Source of the DNA: Exiguobacterium sp. s48
Lineage (GTDB): Bacteria; Bacillota; Bacilli; Exiguobacteriales; Exiguobacteriaceae
Length of the DNA: 64,000 bases
Direction of reading: 5' to 3'
Assembly (NCBI RefSeq): GCF_018617395.1
Contig: NZ_JACSKC010000002.1
Location: 1 to 64,000, forward strand
This document shows, in pieces, positions 60,866-64,000 of this stretch (its first letter is position 1; every line of letters starts with the position of its first letter). The notes beneath the pieces are model-generated. The model saw nothing but the letters and a program-made list of their open reading frames with translations, was not told the origin of the DNA and searched no databases. A program made the translations under genes and the position numbers.

Positions 60866-60896
60866 GGTACGACTAGTTCGCTAGTCGTACCTTTTT
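60866..60896 (+). terminator. Terminator after the CD3324-type gene
   Basis: GGTACGACTAG and CTAGTCGTACC around TTCG, followed by T5. Confidence 0.9.
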
Positions 60897-60982
60897 AGGT
60901 CGACTATGTTTCTTAATCAAAGTGTACACAGTAAGGAATCGTCGTTTCCTGTAAACTGAGGATAGAGGAAGGGGGCGACAAG

Positions 60983-61633
60983 ATGTCAGATCCATTTATT
61001 CAAAACGAACAGTATAATCTCATTAAAGAACAAGTCATGCTCGTCAAAGAGAGTCGAACGCAAAGCCTGCCGCCTTCTGTCTTGCGAGCAGTCATCGACT
61101 TGGCACAATCGAAAGTGATGTATGCATTCCCTGAAGCGACGACTGAACAACTGAAGCTGTTACAGTTCGCGGCGCTACAGACGAACGAAGCGTTCGACGA
61201 ATACATGCAACAATTACGAGAATGGGTTCAACCGTTTCCCGTTATTTCTGCCGAGCAGCTGAAGGAATTGTTCCCGAAACAGAAGAAGCTTCGCTTACCG
61301 GAGTTATCCGATGTTGATTTTGGACGACTCACGTATCTAGGTTGGAACGATGGACGTTCCAATCAAAAGTTGATGATTTGCCAATACGAAGGTCAATTGA
61401 TTGGTATCGCATGTAAACCGAGCACGAATACGAAGAAAAACATATGTGCCTTTTGTAATCAGTTCACGGATGTGACGTACTGCGTTACGATCACCAAAGC
61501 GAAACAAGCGAAAAATCCGGACTATTACAAAGCCATCGGCACATATATATGTGTCGACAGTAAGACGTGCAACGAACACATCACGAGCCAAGAGGCATTG
61601 CATACTTTTGTTCATACAGCGTTACGGGCCTGA
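60983..61633 (+). CDS. FusB-type elongation factor G-binding protein
   Basis: 216 aa, close to FusB (213). An N-terminal helical bundle (1-90) and a C-terminal zinc-finger-type domain with CAFC (155, 158), C190 and CNEH (196-199). FusB-type proteins bind EF-G and free it from fusidic-acid-stalled ribosomes; chromosomal relatives are common in Bacillales. Whether this one protects against fusidic acid is unknown. ATG follows GAAGGGGGCG. Confidence 0.85.
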   Translation: MSDPFIQNEQYNLIKEQVMLVKESRTQSLPPSVLRAVIDLAQSKVMYAFPEATTEQLKLLQFAALQTNEAFDEYMQQLREWVQPFPVISAEQLKELFPKQKKLRLPELSDVDFGRLTYLGWNDGRSNQKLMICQYEGQLIGIACKPSTNTKKNICAFCNQFTDVTYCVTITKAKQAKNPDYYKAIGTYICVDSKTCNEHITSQEALHTFVHTALRA

Positions 61634-61652
61634 CGAGAGAGTCAGGCTTTTT
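61628..61652 (+). terminator. Terminator after the FusB-type gene
   Basis: GCCTGAC and GTCAGGC around GAGAGA, followed by T5; it overlaps the stop codon. Confidence 0.85.
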
Positions 61653-61770
61653 ATGTTGTTGAAATGGCGGCATTTACAAAAACCATACAGGGCTGTATTC
61701 ATTCTGAAAATGTATCTTTACAAAAGTTCGTTAGGCTACAGAAGTAGCACATATTCGGGAGGGTTTACAG

Positions 61771-63141
61771 ATGAAAAAGACAATGAAAAAGTTCGTTCCA
61801 CTCGCAGTCGTGTCGACGCTTGCGCTCGGGGGAATCGTCGGTGTTCAACAACAAAACGAAGCAGAAGCAGCAAAGGATTCAAAGAATCATAAGGCGAAAA
61901 ACGTCATCTTTATGATCGGGGATGGGATGGGCGTACCTTATACGACAGCGCTTCGTTACATGAACGACAATGAAGAAACGGTAGAAATGGAGCCGACTGC
62001 GTTCGATTCACATTTGGTGGGCATGCAATCGACATATCCTGAGGACGAGGAAGAAAACGTAACAGACTCGGCCGCAGCAGCGACAGCGATGAGCTCGGGT
62101 GTGAAGACATATAATAATGCGATTGCCGTTGATAACGACAAAACAGACGTGAAAACGGTACTTGAACAAGCGAAAGAGAACGGCATGTCGACAGGGCTTG
62201 TCGCCACGTCAGAAATCACGCATGCGACGCCGGCTTCTTACGGAGCGCACGAGGAGCAACGTAAGAGTGAGAATGCGATTGCCAACGATTACTACGATGA
62301 TTTGATTAATGGTGATCATAAAGTCGACGTCATGCTCGGAGGCGGAACGAAGTTCTTCGAACGTTCGGACCGAAATATTGCGAAACAGTTCCAAGAAGAC
62401 GGCTATAGTTATGTCACTTCTGCTGAGGAAATGAAACAAGACAACAACGAGCAAGTACTTGGTCTTTTTGCAGAAGTCGGCATGGATAAAATGATTGACC
62501 GTCCAGACGAACAACCGAGTCTTGCGGACATGACGACATCAGCGCTTGATCGTCTAAAAGGAAATGATGATGGCTTCTTCCTTATGGTAGAAGGAAGTCA
62601 GATCGACTGGGCCGGACATGATAACGATGTCGTCGGCGCAATGAGCGAGATGAAAGACTTTGAGAAGGCATTTGAGGTCGTTCGTGACTTCGCTAAAGAG
62701 AACGGTGAGACGTTGGTCGTCGTGACAGCGGACCACTCGACAGGTGGTATTTCAATCGGAGCGGACGGAAATTACAACTGGGATCCGACACCGATTCAAG
62801 CAGCGAAACGTACACCGGACTTCATGGCGAAAGAAATCGAAGGTGGAGCGGACGTGGAAGCGGTCTTGCGTGAGAACATTGATTTGGAATTGACGTCTGA
62901 AGAGATTGCTTCTGTGAAGAAAGCGGCTGAGACGAATGATGTGACGGAAATCGACAACGCCATCGAGAAAATCTTCGATCAGCGTTCAGGAACAGGTTGG
63001 ACGACGGGTGGTCACACGGGTGACGACGTGCCGGTATATGCGTTCGGGCCACAACAAGAGAAGTTCGTCGGCATGAGTGATAACACCGATCAAGCAAAAC
63101 GAATCTTCAACTTGTTGAAGAACAACGGGAAGATTAAATAA
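61771..63141 (+). CDS. phoA: Secreted alkaline phosphatase
   Basis: 456 aa. Signal peptide (MKKTMKKFVPLAVVSTLALGG to AEAA). Metal and catalytic residues: IGDGMG (D51), VTDSAAAATAM (Ser100 nucleophile), EITHATPASY, EGSQIDWAGHDND, TADHSTGG, and the late GHTGDDVPVYA (His). It releases phosphate from organic esters outside the cell. ATG lies behind GGGAGGG. TTTACA occurs at 61673 and 61717 (44 bp, four times 11), a loose hint of PhoP binding; not firm. Confidence 0.93.
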   Translation: MKKTMKKFVPLAVVSTLALGGIVGVQQQNEAEAAKDSKNHKAKNVIFMIGDGMGVPYTTALRYMNDNEETVEMEPTAFDSHLVGMQSTYPEDEEENVTDSAAAATAMSSGVKTYNNAIAVDNDKTDVKTVLEQAKENGMSTGLVATSEITHATPASYGAHEEQRKSENAIANDYYDDLINGDHKVDVMLGGGTKFFERSDRNIAKQFQEDGYSYVTSAEEMKQDNNEQVLGLFAEVGMDKMIDRPDEQPSLADMTTSALDRLKGNDDGFFLMVEGSQIDWAGHDNDVVGAMSEMKDFEKAFEVVRDFAKENGETLVVVTADHSTGGISIGADGNYNWDPTPIQAAKRTPDFMAKEIEGGADVEAVLRENIDLELTSEEIASVKKAAETNDVTEIDNAIEKIFDQRSGTGWTTGGHTGDDVPVYAFGPQQEKFVGMSDNTDQAKRIFNLLKNNGKIK

Positions 63142-63153
63142 TCAGGAAATGGA

Positions 63154-63187
63154 ACCGTGCACTTGCTTGAAGTGCACGGTATTTTAT
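63154..63187 (+). terminator. Terminator after phoA
   Basis: ACCGTGCACTT and AAGTGCACGGT around GCTTG, followed by ATTTTATT. Confidence 0.85.
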
Positions 63188-63254
63188 TGTTCCGATGAAA
63201 CGTTCCCGGGGAATAGTCGTATAGAAGAGTATGATATGAATCGGAGGGATCATC

Positions 63255-63749
63255 ATGCATACGCTCTACATGAAACAAAAAGTGTTCAGCTTACGCGGGC
63301 GCTTTACCATCAAGGATGCTGACGGACATGACCGCTATTTCGTCGAAGGTAGCTTTATGAAGTTTCCAAAATCATTTGAAATCAAAGACACGAACGGTCA
63401 GACGGTCACAACGATTACGAAAAAGACGTTTAGTTTTTTACCGAAGTTTTTCGTAGAAGTGGATGGCATAGACATGATGACCATCTCGAAAGAGTTCTCG
63501 TTTTTTAAACCGAAATATTCAATCGATGCAGCCGGGATCGATGTCCAAGGAGATTGGTGGGACATGGATTTTGATGTGACGAAGAACGGACAGTCGATCG
63601 GAAGTGTACAAAAGAAATGGTTCTCATGGGGCGATAGTTACGAGATTCGTGTCGAAGAACCGGAGATAGAACACTTGCTCATTTCCATCGTCGTAGCCAT
63701 CGATTGCGCGAAAGCAGATCAAGCAGCGGCATCTAGCGCCGCAACATAA
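63255..63749 (+). CDS. LURP-one-related protein (YxjI-like)
   Basis: 164 aa, ATG behind CGGAGGG. Tubby-like beta-barrel of the LURP-one/YxjI family: LYMKQKVFSLRGRFTIKDADG, FEIKDTNGQTVTTITKKTF and KKWFSWGDSYEIRV, then a hydrophobic helix (IEHLLISIVVAIDC). Function unknown in bacteria. It lies 14 bp before a NUDIX gene, probably cotranscribed. Confidence 0.85.
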   Translation: MHTLYMKQKVFSLRGRFTIKDADGHDRYFVEGSFMKFPKSFEIKDTNGQTVTTITKKTFSFLPKFFVEVDGIDMMTISKEFSFFKPKYSIDAAGIDVQGDWWDMDFDVTKNGQSIGSVQKKWFSWGDSYEIRVEEPEIEHLLISIVVAIDCAKADQAAASSAAT

Positions 63750-63762
63750 AGGGGAGTATCGA

Positions 63763-64000
63763 ATGGAATTTTGGGATGTCTATACGGTCGACCGAGAAAA
63801 GACGGGTCGCACGTGGCAACGGGGAAGTCGATTGCCAGAAGGTGAGTATCACCTTGTCATTCACGTATGTATCTTTAACAAAAAAGGTGAGATGTTGATT
63901 CAACAGCGTCAACCATTTAAGGATGGTTGGGCCAATATGTGGGACATCACAGTCGGGGGAAGTGCGACTGTAGGAGATACGAGCCAACAAGCCGCGATGC
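63763..64000 (+). CDS. NUDIX hydrolase (partial, cut by the window edge)
   Basis: First 79 codons visible, ATG behind AAGGGGAG. The opening MEFWDVYTVDREKTGRTWQR and IQQRQPFKDGWANMWDITVGGS are typical of isopentenyl-diphosphate-isomerase-like/YfcD-type NUDIX proteins. The NUDIX box begins GGSATVGDTSQQAAM at the edge; its catalytic REL..EE lies beyond the window. Confidence 0.85.
   Translation, partial: MEFWDVYTVDREKTGRTWQRGSRLPEGEYHLVIHVCIFNKKGEMLIQQRQPFKDGWANMWDITVGGSATVGDTSQQAAM

Noticed and set aside
63205-63216. Noc-box-like CCCGGG palindrome before the LURP-one gene
   Set aside because: About three mismatches to the 14-bp consensus. Similar half-matches near 17917 and 36068 were also dropped.

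Overview
This window is the replication-origin region of a low-to-moderate-GC Firmicute of the order Bacillales. The order dnaA-dnaN-yaaA-recF-gyrB-gyrA on one side, and rpmH-rnpA-yidC-mnmE-mnmG-rsmG-noc-parB-ychF-rpsF-ssb-rpsR-gdpP-rplI-dnaB-purA-walRKHIJ-htrC-rlmH on the other, is the classic Bacillus-type origin neighbourhood. Missing soj and jag, a retained yyaC and the accessory gene content suggest a non-sporulating relative such as Exiguobacterium. That genus name is an inference from gene order and protein resemblance, not from a database search.

Layout. Positions 1-221 hold the promoter and leader of an rRNA operon that runs off the left edge. Positions 222-10015 are the leftward replication genes, from an HD-GYP-like gene through gyrA, gyrB, recF, yaaA and dnaN to dnaA. 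The origin is bipartite: DnaA boxes and AT-rich unwinding sequence lie between dnaN and dnaA (8438-8623), and a large box cluster lies upstream of dnaA (10051-10521). Positions 10681-37301 are mostly rightward core genes: ribosomal proteins, RNase P, membrane insertase, tRNA modification, nucleoid occlusion and segregation, c-di-AMP turnover, helicase, purine synthesis, and the WalRK cell-wall operon. The chromosome-organisation sites (parS, Noc boxes, DnaA boxes) lie among them.

Positions 37302-44018 are a foreign, strongly AT-rich island directly 3' of rlmH. It starts with a decayed IS1182-type transposase and ends with a fragment of an IS21-type istA. Between them are a gene for an unknown cysteine-rich protein, a two-gene OLD-nuclease plus UvrD-helicase unit that matches the Gabija anti-phage system (gajA, gajB), and a broken small gene.

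Positions 44025-64000 return to host-like composition. The main unit is a five-gene operon of dlt-like logic: acyl carrier protein, acyl-adenylating enzyme, MBOAT acyltransferase, SGNH/DltD-like protein and MsrA. It sits behind a good promoter with a Fur-box-like sequence just downstream of the -10, which suggests iron-responsive surface acylation. Further on are an ECF sigma/anti-sigma pair, a secreted HNH nuclease with a small partner gene, a DbpA/YxiN-type RNA helicase, two nucleotidyltransferase-fold proteins, an esterase plus a domain-permuted GH3 glycosidase, a CD3324-family regulator, a FusB-type EF-G-binding protein, alkaline phosphatase, a LURP-one protein and the start of a NUDIX hydrolase.

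Candidates for new biology: (1) the Gabija-type island at the rlmH 3' end with an unrecognised zinc-binding-type protein beside it; (2) the putatively iron-regulated dlt-like operon; (3) ParB and Noc side by side with no Soj/ParA; (4) a secondary DnaA-box cluster with exact 12-bp spacing just upstream of rlmH, about 26 kb from the origin.
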